Shown one piece after another: positions 1-15,300 of a stretch of 64,000 bases of DNA. The position numbers and the translations under genes are program-made. The stretch covers positions 930,001 to 994,000 of the forward strand of contig RQOL01000861.1 of assembly GCA_013076295.1 (NCBI GenBank), written 5' to 3'. Position 1 is the stretch's first letter. Each line of letters opens with the position of its first letter. The notes beneath the pieces were generated by a model. The model was not told the DNA's origin. It saw nothing but the letters and a program-made list of their open reading frames with translations, and did not search any database. Source of the DNA: Sanderia malayensis (taxonomy: Eukaryota > Cnidaria > Scyphozoa > Semaeostomeae > Pelagiidae).

Positions 1-371
1 AAGACAACTGATAATTTTGTTCACATCATATTTTCAATGTTGCCTGAAAAGTTTATGAATCGTAGGCCAGGTGAGTCGAATATTTTAAGCTACCAATGTC
101 GTAGATAAAATCTTAATGTGTAAATTAGGCCATCAAAACATTAAGAAGTTCATGGCTCTTGGTTTAATGGTAGTTTGTTGTTTATGCAGAAGAGTATATC
201 AATTTAGACATTTAGTCATTATGCTATGTTGTTAGTTTAGAGAGTAGGAAATTTGCTCTTTGTAGAAGTTCTGAGTTTCGAAAAAGTCGAACGAAAGATA
301 TGATTTGTTAGTGATCAACCTCGACAGGAGAGTTTGACTCAGTTGCTCCGGATAAAGAATCCTCCTTGTGA
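1..371 (+). CDS. Possible 3' end of a gene entering from the left (last two exons)
   Basis: Not recognised. Bases 2-70 form an open frame reading TTDNFVHIIFSMLPEKF and more, ending at a good donor (CCAG|GTGAGT). A candidate acceptor at 325-327 (CGACAG) resumes in the same phase and runs through EFDSVAPDKESSL to TGA at 369-371. Phase agreement and protein-like composition are the only support; the polypyrimidine tract before the acceptor is poor. If real, this is only a C-terminus and the function cannot be inferred. Confidence 0.28.
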
Positions 372-3346
372 TTTCACTAAAAATACCCAGCATAGATTTC
401 TAAATATTATTTCAAAATTTAGCTTTATCATGTTATTATCATGTTAAGTTGGCAAAATACCAAAAGTTGATGAATCGTTGGTATTTGGGGTAATTGGATT
501 TAATTTTTCGGAAGCAAAGTGGAATTACTCAATTAACATTTGCGTTAATTTTGATATTTGCATTTTGCTTGAAAGAGATAGAAGACTATTCAAGATTTAT
601 TGCTTTCATATTTATTGTTTATTCGCTCAGCTGTAGTAGGTTTGTGGCAGAGTTGTCATCACTAGTTAAAATAAAACATTAAAATCTTCGAGACAAAAGC
701 AAGTTGAATTTGAAATAATTTTAATGACACACTTTCTGTATGATATCCTTCGGACCAAACCTTTTTTGACAAACTGCGGCGAAAAGCTTCTGGCATATTG
801 TGAATAATGAGAAAAGGTGATACTTTTCGTGTAACTTCTTAACATCCCGTTGTGTTTAACAAAAAATATTTAAATTGTACTACTTTTGTTTTATTGTAGA
901 ACTGTGCAAAGCTATTTTTGTTCGTTTGTTCATGCATTTAAAAAATTAACGCAAAAAATGTTCATGAATCACGGACTTTAGGCCACATCATAATGAAACC
1001 ATTTAAAAATTCATGCTGTTTAAAAACGTCTGTGTAAGCTCTTGGAAATAGATAAGATTAATTTTCAAAAGATTTACACTTGATTCTAGATTCTTTAGCA
1101 ATGAGTTTGTGGATTAGAGCGGGAAACCTCTTCCACCGATACTTGCCAAGAAATACTGTAACAAAATCCCACAATTTGTTCCTCTGTAATCGGAAGTGGT
1201 TCAAGTTTGTTTCACTTAATTGTGCATTCAAATCATTGGTTTGAAAAGACAAATGTCCTGAGGAACCCTCCAATTTTGAACAATGTCACTATAAATAACT
1301 GAGAGTTAGGATGCCGGTCCCATTCATTGGAAGTCACAACTCATCAATTATGTTCTACCCACGCAATAGATTGCACAAATTTTGCTTTTCTATCAATGGA
1401 GTAGACATGCTACTTTTTCATTGACTTACATTTTTGCATATAAATCTCTTTTTTGCTTTATTTGTGTTTTTGGCTTTGTTTCCTTGTCACAGTTTTTGTC
1501 AAAATTTAAATTTTAATATTTTTCTTGCATCTATACCAATATTTTAGAGCACTAAACATGCAGTCAAAATTAAGGAACTATTAAGGAATTTTAGTACTAC
1601 AATTTCACATACCAAACAAGGTCCAAAAGTAAGGAATTTCGAATACTGGGCTTTGAGCTAGTTTCTTTGTAGAAAACATGTAATGTATCCTCAGACCCGA
1701 TACTCTGTCAAGTCAAGCCTCCAAGCTCTCCTTTTCAAGCCTCAGTTCTCTGACATTGAAGGCTTGAGAAGAAGTTAAGTGGTCAAGAAAGGTAGATCTA
1801 ACAAGGCAAGCTTGTAAACAGAAAATCCTGAAAGCTGAATATATTAAACTCAGAAAAATAATACAATAATAGGAAGTTAACCTTTGAGAAAGTTATATAC
1901 CATTGAAATGACACACCTCAAGTCAAGCCTTCCTCCAAAAATATTCACATTTTATTGCTAAATATAGTTTGTTTCTTCAAAATTTTGATTTCATAATTTC
2001 ATAATTTTATCCCCTTTACAAAAAACCTTACATAATCAAGTTCATTTCGTAATTTAATGAATGAAATTATGTACTTTGAAATAATTTCAGAAATTATTAT
2101 TTGAAGCAGATTAGATTCACAAATAGAATTATCATGGCTTCTTGGCTTTTGAGGTCATTTGGTTTCGCAATTTATGCCAAAGCCATGAATTAACCACGAT
2201 AATTAACATTTGCCATTTCTATATAATTGCCCTTCAAATAATGCTAAAATAAAAAAATGAGGAATGCAAAACTACAACAAATATTTATTTTATTTGCTTG
2301 TTTGTTGCTACCAAGCTCTAACTCCTCAGTTGCCATTTGAACGGTAAATTAAATGAGTATTCTTGTTCATTTTTCCTCAAACATTCCCTTGAAGGAATAT
2401 TTAATCTTTTGTGTTTATATAAACCACATTTCTATCAAGCTATGAACCACAGGAAGGCTTCTCTTTGAAAAATAAAGGCACTGTGGTATTTGTTAATTCT
2501 AGAAATTTTTCAATCAGCCAAATTACTTTTGTTGTATTGACTATTTCAATGATTTGCGAAACCTTGTCTTAAAATGAATATTTGTAAGCAAGTAACGCAG
2601 TTTATGGTCTTCCGATTTGTCACGGGTTGTCAAAACATTTTTCTCTGAGAACAAATTTTTCGAAATCCACGCGCTCCTGTGCAGTGTCGCCTTTTACGGT
2701 CTCATACAGTTTGCGTTGAACGACGAATTGACAGCAATAAGTACCTTTCACTAAAAAGCCACTAAGTGCCTCCTATGGTTATCGTAAAATAATCAGTTGC
2801 TTTATTTATTGTTTTTTAGAGAAGCTAGCCCTAACTTCTTTAAAAAACTTTTGCAGTACATATATTGGGCTTTGACTGGTCAAATGCGTTCTCCACAGCA
2901 AAGGGTTTTTTGTACTCTGGTTCAACAAAGTAAATTATGCTAATCTCAATTTCCACATGAAACTTTGCACAAGAGCACACATAAATTCATATGTCATTAT
3001 TGAGGTTTCACCATGGTGTATTGAGTTAAACGGCGTATCAGCTTGTCAGGGGGTGAATCATCATTTCCTAACAGCTGCTTTTTATGCGGCTATTTGTGGC
3101 CTATTTGCCCACCGCAATTTATCAATATTTTATCGAATATTCTTTCTTGTTTTCAAAGAGCACACTTTTGTGCCTCCGCAGCTAACTACCGTGATACCTA
3201 TTCATGTATTAATTTATTACTTTAGGACTCGACTTCATGTAAAATGCCCAGAGAAGCGTTGTCGTTCAATAACATGCACTTAGAGTATACAGCTACAAGA
3301 AGGCACATCACACCGAACATCTGCAACGTTTCTATTATTATGAAAA
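372..3346. other. Intergenic, no gene seen
   Basis: AT-rich DNA with only short ORFs lacking codon character or splice support. Around 1990-2110 there are several overlapping AT-rich palindromes built on TTTCATAATTTCAT-type words. The 5' part of the SIPA1L-like transcript and its promoter should lie near the right end; an in-frame TGA sits at 3341-3343, just before its ATG. Confidence 0.5.
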
Positions 3347-6300
3347 ATGTTTTCCACTGCAAATGAGAAGTCGGCACGCAGGAAAAAACTGAACCATTCA
3401 AATTCTTTCCGAAACCAGTCGGGTGAACCATTTTCTGAAGCTTTCAGTCGCGAAGATGAGGCACGCCATAGTACTGGGTCTATGAAAGGACATTACGCCA
3501 TATCTAGTAAACTTCGCAATGATGTCAGCTTGAAATATCCAATTAACAATCGGTGTGAAGAACGAAACATGAACGGCAAGCGTTCCGGTTCCAATGAATC
3601 TCAGGCTTCAGACAAAGAAGAACAGAAAACCCCAAGTCATAGCGTGTCTTATCTTATTAAAGGATTCGAATCCAAAGGTGAATCTGAGCCCAAACATCAA
3701 GCGGTTTTAAGCGATGACAACTACACGTACACAGATGGCGAGCCGTGTACGCAAAACGACAAACACAAACGAAGCGCATCGAAACGCAAACTATCGATTC
3801 GGAAGCGCGGAAAAGGCCATCACGATACGAATGCAAGCGTGCTGCAAAAACTCGGCATTGCTCCGTTTATGGGCTCCGAAAACCGCAACCCGAAAAAGGC
3901 CTTGTCGTATTTTGACGTGCAAAGTGTTCTATTTGATATGAACGATGCTATTGCGTTGAAAATTCGTTACGAAGATGGTGGTAATCGACCTAAAAACATT
4001 TCCACTGGGGCGTCGGCTGCATCGATTCGCGGTCAGCGAAAACAGAAGGCGAAAGGTGCCGAAGAACGACAGGGAAAAGTCGTCTCGCGAACCGACTCGA
4101 TTATCGACGAAGGCGATGGTTTTAGTTCCGAGCTTGTTCAGAGTTGTCCGTATTTTCGTAACGAAACGGGCGCCGAAGAAGTGAATGAAAATCAAACGAA
4201 TTCTGTCAATAAAGTTTTTGGAAAGTATCACGGCGATGTATCATCAAGGATTTGGACTAGTTTCGGAAGCAAGAATCGTGCATCATCACTCGAATTGATT
4301 CCATCTACGACCGATAATGATCAAGACACGTTCTTCAGTGGATCTGTTAAATTGAATGAAATCGACCAGAAAAAAGAATTGTCCATATTGGAACCAGTCG
4401 AAGCGAATTCGAAAATCGTTAAATGGGACAACCCGAAGAATGACAACCACAAGAGAGTTTTTGATTTCGAATTTATCGACGATGGTGCGCTGTATTACCG
4501 AGAGTTCTTTGTTGGCAAAGGTATCCTCCATTCTCATATTATTCCTTAGCATCAGGACTTTTTGTTGTATTATTTTTATAAAATTAGGATTTCCTTTTTT
4601 GCAGCAATTTCAGGCTTCGATATTCTTTAAAATAAAGTCCGCAATAATTAATTTGTCTATGTATCTGATATGTATCATAAAACAGTGGACATATCTCTCT
4701 GTGATTGCCATGTTTTATTCAATTCGTTTATTCTTTTCTTGTAGAGCATCTCAATTATCTTGGCAACGACGAAAAATACGGGCCTGTTTCGATCTCTCTG
4801 ATTCGAGAAAGCATCGAGAAAATGGCTGTGCTTGGACACAACGATACTTCGAAGAACAGATCTCACAAATATCAATATCGTATCATTCTACGCACAACCG
4901 AGGTTGCCAATTTGCCTCGTTTTAGCATATTTAGACTCCTCTTTAGACACCTCTTTGTAACACAAATAGTTTACATCTTTGCAAAAATCCTAATTCTGCA
5001 CGCTTCTTGGCTACATCAATCATATTATGATATTAAAAGATCATGTTATGATTGATGTATCTTTTCATGCGACAGACGAACACCTATATTCCAGAAATTT
5101 CGCTGTGTCAGATACTTTAACAAAGCCCTATTCATTATGTCAGACTCGGACACGTTTAATGTCTTATCCATAAGAAACTTTTTCATCAGACATTGTTTTT
5201 AGACAATTTTAAAGAACAGCTATCTTTACGACCGACACTTGTTAAACTTTGATCAGACATTGACAATGGAGTAATTGATTTTTAGTTGAGAACATTTAGA
5301 GGGACTGTATTAGAAGACTCCATACCATCAACCACGAGACACGGCAGCTCAAGACCCCTACCAGCACGTGATGTTTTGGAATTCTGTTTTCCCGATCTGC
5401 AAATGAGCTGTCTGCGCTTGGCAAACGCTGGACCAAAGGTATGTCACCCACTTTTCACTGCACAACTATTATCAATGAATCTGAGTCTTTACTGACCAGT
5501 GCGTTGCAAAATCAGTAACCAGGTCAGTTTTCTAAACCGGAGTGTCCATTGATAAACGTTATTTTGTCATTAATTTTTTTAATCGTTATATTTTTGATAG
5601 GTTCCTGAGCAACTGCAGAGGCTAGACGAACAACAGGTAATTAACAGTAGTTATTACCACTTAAGCCAACACGTTACCTGCAAACGACTAATCTTATCAA
5701 TAGGATATTTGTTCATAACAAAAAATGCGACCGCTTGTGTTACCTTGCGTTAAGACGCTAGACTGGTTATTCTAAAACGTCTTTTGACACTTCATATTGC
5801 CCTGTGATGAAGAACTAAAAATGAGAATTTCCAACTGGCCGTTATTTGTTTGTTTTTTGTTTTATTACTAGTTATTTATTATTTATATTTCGTTGTGTGT
5901 TTGTCTTCTTTGTTTATTGTTTTATCACGGCTAGATTGGCGACCTGTGAATGTTTGCTGATAAGATCTGAGGGCGAATAGTGCAAAATTAAATACCCTTA
6001 CCACCTCTAATTGTATTATTCAGTCTCTAAGCGTACTCCAACTCAACACATCCTGACCTTTAACCTATCCCGACCTTTAACTTGACCCATGACATATGAA
6101 ATGTGTCTTCTGACATGTGACATGACCTGACCTGTCTTTGTGAATCGTAACAGTTGCCTTGTGATCCAGTGTGTCTTTTCTAGTTGTCACTTCAATACAA
6201 AGTTGGTCTTCTTTACTGCAAAGCTGGACAAAACTCCGAAGAGGACATGTACAACAACGGTAAGAGTTGGAACTGCACCCGGCTAAGGAGCCCTTTGTAG

Positions 6301-9300
6301 ATTGTTAATTTATGTTTATTAACCGTTATTAACCGTGTTAAATTGCTATTGATGTAGAATCAGGCACGGCAAACCGTGGTGTATGCTGTGTTACATTTGC
6401 TTCTTTTTGCAGAGCACCATGGCCCAGCTTTCGATGATTTTCTTGATGTCATTGGAGAGAGAGTTTTGCTGAAAGGATTCGAAGGTTACAGAGCTCAACT
6501 TGACAATAAGAGTACGTATTGCTCACTCTTGTGCGCCTGTATTTTTACTTGTTTTTTACTTCATGTAAATTTATAATCCTTGTTTTGTGGAATGAATGTA
6601 GCGAGTGGGTTTGAAGTGTGTTCTATAAGAATGTAACAATTTGTTTAGCACGGGAATATAGGTTATAATCTCAGTAAACGCCTTTGCTGCGAGCCAGTTG
6701 TAACCCGGTGATGACAAAGATGCCTTATGTCGAAAAGCAAACAGTCATATTAGACCGCTTTCTCCCACTAATCATCCTTTCTACATACATCCTCATTTTG
6801 TTTTTATGTTTATTTTTCATTTTGTTATTGCTATTATTTCCATTTTTATTCCTACGCTTATTTTGACTGTCGGGCTTTCATGAATTGAAATTTGGAATGT
6901 CTGAGGGTCATTGGATGAATCGAGCAGGCGTTTGTTTAAATGTGATTTGAGTGAGTTGTTTCCCTCTTTGTCTGATTGTTCTTATTATACTATTTCAATT
7001 TCAGACGACTCAACTGGTGTATATTCGTTATACACGAGGTATCACAACAGGGAAATTATGTTTCACGTCTCGACCCTTCTCCCTTGGACTCCAAATAACA
7101 AACAGCAGGTGCGTTGAGTCATTTTTGCTACCCTTGCTTGGCTTAATATTCACACTTGTTCTGAAAACCGAATTTGAAAAATGTGTCAATGTTTCGTGGC
7201 ATTTATTCATTTCTTAGTGCGTAGATCAATTAAAATACAGAACTGACGACCAAGACTGACATAATAGAGACAGGCCTGTGACAATTTGACAGTTTCACAT
7301 CGGTATTCTAGTCCCTAGATGCAACAATACTTAATTATTTGAAATATTTCAATTTTTAAAATTACAAAAAGTTGGAATTGTAATGTCTGATTAGAGTTTG
7401 CTCTTTATTGAACCTCCAAAGGGACAAATATTTTCCTTCGAATTATATAGAATTCAATTGACAAAGAATTGACTTGCTATAACAGTGTTGATTTTGTATC
7501 CGTGAATAGCTATTGAGAAAACGCCATATTGGAAATGATATTGTCACGGTGATATTTCAAGAGCCTGGTGCTGAGCCGTTTACACCGAAGAACATTCGCT
7601 CACATTTTCAGCATGTTTTTATCATCGTGAGAGTTGAAAACCCTGGCACGGATCACACAACTTACAAGTTAGTATCATCAGTAAATAGTAATAGTTTTAT
7701 TTCATGTCTGTACTACATGGATGCATTAGTATATATCCACAGTGGAATCTCAATATAAGGGAGCCCTTGTATAGCGAATTAATAGTTTGGACCCTGGAAC
7801 CTCTTCGTAGTATAATTTACCTTTTCAGTATGACGAATTTTTATTAAAGTGAAGTGATTTTTGGTTTTCTTCGTTGTTCGTTATAACTGTGTACCATTGT
7901 ATAATATATAGTTGTATAATTTTTGCTATATTTTTCGTTGCAGGGTCGCAGTAAGTCGGTCGCAAGATGTGCCACAATTTGGTCCACCAATTCCTCCGAA
8001 CTCATCATTTAAAAGCAGCAAAGCATTCAGAGATTTTCTTCTGTCTAAAAGTAAGTTTATATTTTGTGATTGTTGTATTGTTGGTTTGTTGACCCACATT
8101 TGAATGTCTTTTTAATGAATCTCACATCAGTCTGGAACCCTGACTTGGCTTAAATTGATGATACCAACGTTTTAGATTGAATTGTAGTTGTTTTAGTGAG
8201 GTGTCTGGTGTAATAGCCTTTTCCTGAACACGACGATTGATTCTGATAGCATTTCAATTGTCTTGTAGTTTGCAATGCTGAAAATGCAGCTCACAAATCT
8301 GAAAAATTCACTGCTATGGCCATACGAACAAGATTCGAATATTTAAAAGACCTTGCTACCAATTTCGTTTCTGCAACTACTATCGACTCTGGTGGAGCTA
8401 AATTTAGTAAGCTATGCAATGTTTTGTGTCCGCGTGTGGGAAACCTTTTTCCGCAGCTGTCCTTGTTATTGTTTTCTGCAAAAAGGCGTCGGACATTATT
8501 ATATGTCTGTTCTCAGATCTGAAGACTTTCTGCGTGAAAAAAGCTTTCGTTTTGTCTAATCCACCGTAATCCACCAATAATATTTTGGTAGATTACCTAC
8601 AAACATTGCTTTTTACAAATTTGTGATATTGTTTATCGGTGTTTTATATACTGTTTATAGTTTATATTAGATTGGCCACACTAACATCCAAGTGGCATTT
8701 GTTGTGGATTAGCTTCTAACAGGAATAGTGAATAAGTTGTTGCTGTTGTTAATCTATCCTCAGGTAAATTTAACCCAATGTCATTGAGTGTTAAAAGAAA
8801 AGAAAAGATCCACCCTCCATGTAATCCAGAGGTCTGGTGTCAGGCTGCTCTTGTCTGGTCAGTCAAGGTTGGTTAAAAAATACCTAGTTTTACTTGTTTG
8901 AACCTATGCTCCTATTATCTGTGAATGAGACATATGATCTATCCAGGACACTGGATTTACCAGTCAACGGGGCCTGTATTTACGGGTAGAAGTTGTTGAT
9001 TATCGTCTTTCATGATTGTATATTCAAGGTTGATTTGGAAACAGCAGTGCATGGAAGCAAGTGTCACATGGCAATATCAACCATGATCATCGTTTTAATT
9101 GATAAGTCATCCAAGGTGAGAATGATGGATTTCTCTGCTCTCATAAATACTATCCTTTGAGACGTAGCATGTGTTGCGTCATCACAATGTAATTACAATG
9201 CACACATACCTTGACGTGCTCTGCCATTCAAGGTCTCATTACAAAGATCTGCTCTTTAACTGGTTGTATAGAAAGTGTTGGATATCGCTGATGCTGATGC

Positions 9301-12300
9301 TTTTATTTGCGATTTATTTGCAGGGTATTCTTGCTTCAATTCCTTGTAAAACTGTGATTGGCTGGAGAACTGTTGGAAACAGGTACGACAATGTTCATTA
9401 TCAATCATTAAGTAATGAGTTTTTGAATCGCATTTGAAATTTTATTTTTATGTTTTTTAATTTGATCTGTATTTTAGCATGAAGTTGTATTATAACAATG
9501 GCCAGGGTTTGAACATTTGTCTTGTCGATGAGGACATTAGCGAAATGGCCTTTGTTATCAACCGATTAAAAGCTGTGACGCCTGGTTGCGAGGTCCGTAT
9601 TTCTTCTCATATGCACTCATGTAAAGATCTACTCTTGCTAAAAGACTTCTGTAAAAGTCTCTTGCAAACATGTAGGAAGTTTAAGCAAGTCGCACGCGAA
9701 TCCCCTGTGCGATGAAATGTAGCACTGTATTCTTATGAGCAAATTACAATGCTTTACTGGTAATTGCTTTCAAGGGTCAAGATGCACAACTTATAGTTTG
9801 ATTTTTGTTACAGACACAAGATTTGTCACTGAGAAGAAATGCCGGTGGTACATTGGGATTTCATGTTTATTACGAAGGATTAGTTGCTGAAGTAGAGCCC
9901 TATGGAATGGCATGGCAAGCAGGTCTGAGAAAAGGCAGCCGACTCTTGGAGGTAATATCTCTCACCTTGAATCCGGTTTGCTTTCGTTTTGATTTAAATA
10001 GTTGCATAAAGTCTATTAAAGGATCACATAGGTTTGTACGCTTGCAGGCGAGAAGACAAGCCATTTCCATGAACAATACATTGGAATATTATTATAACAA
10101 TAAATTGAGTGGAAGCCAAATTATTTCCATGCATCGGGAGGTCGTTGAACGAATCATCAATTAGTCTCTGTAGCATTTGAAGGGGCCAGCTTTTTTATTC
10201 GTCACACCAGGAAGCTACGCTATGTGAAAGATTCTTTGTTAAAGATTTTCAATCTTTTTGTTTAAATGTTTCCTATTTCCCCCACCTTTCCACGCCAGCC
10301 ATATTCACTTTCAAATGCTTGTTGTTGTTTTATAGATCAGCAACAGGTTTGTTAGCAAGATGTCACATGACAGGATGATTCAGGCTTTGAAGAAACCAGG
10401 CTCCATACGGGTCGTTGTACTCCCACCTTTACCGGATGGCCAACCAAGAAAGTACGTGTCATTCATTGTTTTTACATTCAACTCGTGTTAAGAGGTTGTA
10501 TCATGCATGTTGTGAGGTGCTCCGTATCTTCCATGCTTACTCATATATAACGCAACATGAAAACAACGCCCCTTTTATGTGGATTAGGAAATCTTTACAT
10601 ATCGTGTTAATTGCAGAACATTAAGTCATTGTTAACCCTTAAGGATTGGAATCGGTACTATTCCTTGTTACACGTTTGCGAAGCTGAATTCCATGTCCGC
10701 TTCAGCCAGATGTCTTTAAGGAAACATCTCACGTAGCAATGCATTTAGCGCGGACGGAAAACCTTTGTCAGTATCAAGTAGATGCTCGCTATGTAAAGCA
10801 TAGCCTAGAGGCAGAGGACTGTGTAAATACTTGTGCCATACCTTAATTTTTTTTCAAAACCTGGGGCGGTTATTTAATGTTTTTAAGATATTTCGTGGGG
10901 CGTGAGGGGGCATTTGACAGGTGATTTTTGGTATTTTTCCGTGAGAAATTAAGCGGTGGCCTATTTGTATTAAAATTCCTTCTTCCTTTGCTCGCTATTC
11001 CAGCTACAAGTCAACAAGAAACCTTAAGCGATATTCCAGCATGACGTCAGTATACTCAGAACGATTTCAGAACTCCTCAGACAGTTCGTGTTCGTCTTCT
11101 CGAGAGAACCTCGCTAAGGATTTCGATACGATTACTCCCATACGAGTCAGCAGCAAAGGCATTACTACAGTCGAAGCCAGAATGAAAGAGAGAACCCCCT
11201 ACTCTTCAGCAAAGTAAGTTGCAATTATTCTTTTCACCAAAGTGCTTCAATAAGGCACTGAACATGGTGCACGCTTTGGTAATCTCTCTTTAATTTCTTG
11301 TTGCTATCAGATTCCGTTTGTGGCATGTATGCTTAAAATATTGAAGGCATTATTTTGAAGCATTAAGGTGACCATAATTTAATCTCAGTTGAAGTTGCTT
11401 TGCTATGTTCTGCCTTCTTATTTCATAACAAGATGAGTAACTGGGCCAGTATTGGGTCAATTCAACAAAAGTAATGCGATGCAGATAAATAGGCTGCTCG
11501 CATTTTATCTAAGGCAGCGATCTGGGATTTTAGATGGCAATTGACGAGATCTAGGCTGTTCAAATAAAATCAGATTTTTTACCTAAATTCTCTGATCACA
11601 TTTACTCACATTTGATCACATGTACTTTTCAGCGTATGTTTTTGTCAGTGAAATTGTATGATGAATGTCGACATTGTTTTTTCTTTGCAGAGGCAACCAA
11701 TCTCGTCGTCCTCAAGGCTTTATACTTGATTCTGATCAATCCCTGGAATTGACAGAAACGGGATTGACCACCGAAAACGCGCTGACGCCAGCAAACCGCG
11801 CGGTCAACAGAGAAGCGGGAAACGGCAGCAATGCACCGGCGAAAGTAAACGCGCCGCTCTCTGCCGCTTCGCAAAGAAAAGGGCCGGAAAGAATTAAAAG
11901 CAAAATACCTTTGGAGAAGAAAGATTCAGGAAAACCGCGTGACAGGTACAGCGCCAAGATTCCGCTGGACAGCAGAACGTCGCCATCGTCATCTTCTTTG
12001 GGCAGCGTGGATCCGGAATTAACTGAGTTAGAGCGGACGATTACAGACACGCGGAAGAGTATTGATGCGAAGTTTTACAAGTCTCTCGTGCAGGGCTCAG
12101 CGATGCGGAGAAATATCGACCGTTCGAACGTCAGAAAAGCGCACAAGGAATTAGAAAAGGGGGCGGGAGAGAACATGCAAGAGTCGCCGATTGGAAGCAG
12201 AAGAAATTCAACAAAGCAACGGCCAAATCCGCCTAATTACAAGGCGTTGAGTTTAACCGTGGACAAGGACGAAAGCAAGCGGACGGTGGGTAAATCAGTG

Positions 12301-15300
12301 AGTGGGTCGCAAAGAGAGCTTGTTGATTCAAGAATGTCCGTTGAAAATCTAAGGATGTCTGACAGTATGATTAACGGTGTGAAGAATACTCCGAATGGTC
12401 ACTTGGAAGATTCGAATAGAAAACCATCCGAAGGTTCACCAACAAATTCAACTGGTAACTCTAAAGATAGGCCATCTCCACCACCTTATGAAGAAGCGAT
12501 TAGTTCGTTAGATAGAAGGCGAACTAAACCGAAAGCAAAGCAAACAGCAGTGTCAGAGAAGGATAAAGTCGTCTACCGTCATTTTGACACGCCTGGACGT
12601 GCATCCAGTGGGACTGATTCAAATAAAGAAGACATACCAAAGCACTTGATGAGTACAAAGGAACGAAGGCGTTATCGCAGCTTGATAAAAAGCGAGAATC
12701 TAGATGACATACGTGTGGGAGTGAAAGGCATAGTCGGCGAAACGAAGTTGGACGACTCGCGCAAAGGCTTGGATAATTTCATAGTGAATAAGTGTAAATT
12801 AACAGGAGCCTATTCAGAGTCTAACATAGTGAAATCGGTTGATCGAGATGCGAATGGGACGACGTTTGATGTTGGGAATATCGTGCAGACACGAGTCCGA
12901 GATGTGAGCGATGTTATAAAGGAAAAGAATAACCACATGAGAACGGGATCAGCCGACCAGTTATCTACGGGATTTGCATCACTATTGCCGAAGGCTAGTG
13001 CTTTAAGATCTTCGTCCATAGACGCATCAATGCGTATTACGGACATTGCTGCCGACAGTGTTGAATCTCCATTCGAGCGTACAAGTGACCAGAAGCTGCC
13101 TTATAAGGAGACAACTCTTGGTCCCGTGACAAAAACTGTCGAGTTGTATTCGCCCGAGGACGAACATCTGACCGACACGTTTGAAAAGATCGACCAGGCG
13201 TTTGGTTTCACGTCGTACGGGCCGTCGTCCGAAGGCACGACGCAGGCGAATAGCAGTGACAATGAGAAACAGCGCAGGAAGTCGTTGAAACACAGGCAGA
13301 GGTCTCAAGCGTCGAAAGTCTTCTTGGAATCATCTGATGACTCTAGCTCGGCGGCAAGCAGTTCAAGTGCTCGTGGAAGGATGCCCAGGAAGGCAAGAGG
13401 AGCCAGGACGATTTCCACGGAATCTGTGAAGAGAAATAAAAGTGAAGCAGAGCAAAGCCTCGAGGCTGCCATCACAGAATTCCATTCAACTTTATCGAGT
13501 CTACCCGACCAAAATTCAAGCCTAGACCTGTTGTCTTCGTGTGAGACTTTACCTGGTGACCAAACCCCTGTTCAACGTGACCTTGTGAACTCAACTGGGG
13601 GACTTGCGAGTGAAGAGACGCCAAAGGCTGACAGGTCAGCTTTACGGCCTAAAGCCGAATCCCGAATGACAGTAGTGAATCGTGACTACACACCTAAAAT
13701 CACGTATACTGACAGAAGACGTATCAGTGTGAGAAGTACTGGACGACAGATCAGTCAAGAGCCTGGTAGTCGGGTCCAAGAACTGGTCGGTAAATTCTCC
13801 AGCAAGCCGCAATCGGCCCGTAAAAGCTCGCTGGATTCATGGACGCCGGTTCGAGGCAAGCCCGAAACATTTCGATCTCGAAGCGAGGCAAGGATATCAG
13901 TACTGACCTCGCCTTCACCTTGGACAAAAAGAGACCCATCGAAGCAGACGTCATTTTTCAGGATCAGCGAAGCAGATCGGGACGCACGACGCTTTGAAAG
14001 GCATTGGACAAGTCACCAGGAGGAGGCTAGGAATATCGGTGTGCTAAGTGACAGTAGTAGCAGTGCTACACCGGCGAGAAAGAAGATCAGTGTCACGGCC
14101 ATACCGACGATGAGTGTTGAAAAGAAAGCAAATACAATTGGTTCATTGCCTGTTATGCCTTCTTGGCAAGATGCTTGTGAAAGAGGCATGTTATCACTAC
14201 CTGGAAGGGGAAAGAAAACAAGCAAGTTTACTGCAAAAGATTGTAAGTACAAGTTTATTCTATGAGCTTTAGCTACTTTACATTAATAAATAAATGGATC
14301 TGTGGATGTGAAATGTTTGAGCAAAGCCGCCTGAAAAACCCAACCTTACTCCGATTTGAAAATCAACGATGTCTGTTGTTTTTCGCTTTGGTGGGATCGA
14401 AAAGTAGGAGCATTTTTCTTTAAGGGAGAATAAAATTCAACGTTAATTTCTCCATGTTGCAAGTGTTTTCGGTTCATCGAACAATAATTTTTATATCTGC
14501 TATTATTTTGCCAATTTTATCTGACGATGCACTTTCCTTCTATTTGCCAATTAAGTAAACTGTCCACTCGGGTGTGAATAATGGGGGTTCAGGGTTCAGA
14601 GATAAATGAAACATCACTGGTAACCCTGCTTAACAATTAATCATACCTCATACCCATACTGGTAACACTAACAAGCGCCAGCGAGGATGCTTGTCACCAG
14701 AAATTACTGCATCTAACTGTCCAGCCTCGTTCTGCTGTCGTTCATCTTGCGCTGAATTCTCAAGTCGGAAGGGCTTTATACACAAAGTACTTCTCTCGTT
14801 GCAGTTTTTGACGTGCCGCTAACTGTCAGAGGTCTGGATCTAGCACCCCAAAGAGCGCAGGAATTAGAAGCCTCAAGTAAAGAAGATCTTAGATTGATGC
14901 TTTCTGTTTTATCCGGGGAATTGATCAAGGTAGATTGATTTGAGAAATATGCTGCCTGCCCCCCTCCCCCCACCGCCCTCTTTGCTGTCCAACAAGACTT
15001 GCGCTTTTCCACTTGAGATTTCAGTTACCTTGCTTAATAACATAATCTGGAATCTTTGATAACGTGCAGCTGATAAACCACGCCAAGCATTTTAAATCTG
15101 TAACTGTGAATAACGAATATAACTACACGAATATAACTATGTAACTGTGTTACAGCTTTAATTTTACAAGGGAATTTTAATACGATGCACAATAGGTATG
15201 TTTGCACATTCACAACCTGTTCTCAGACTGAGTGTTTTGTGTTTGTTGATCGTTCATAAGAGATACGTGAACAGCTGAATGTTGCAAGGCTGCAATAGAT

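Noticed and set aside
2957..3283. 108-codon ORF just upstream of the SIPA1L start
   Set aside because: Overlapping frames, no codon bias, and no homology recognised; probably 5' flank.
4356..5055. ORFs of 189 and 116 codons across SIPA1L exon 2
   Set aside because: Their in-frame parts are only the exon (4745-4902) plus intron read-through; the splice sites and homology define the real exon.
11629..13308. Several 78-104-codon ORFs antisense to the large SIPA1L exon
   Set aside because: They are shadows of a strongly coding plus-strand exon; no independent splice or domain signal.
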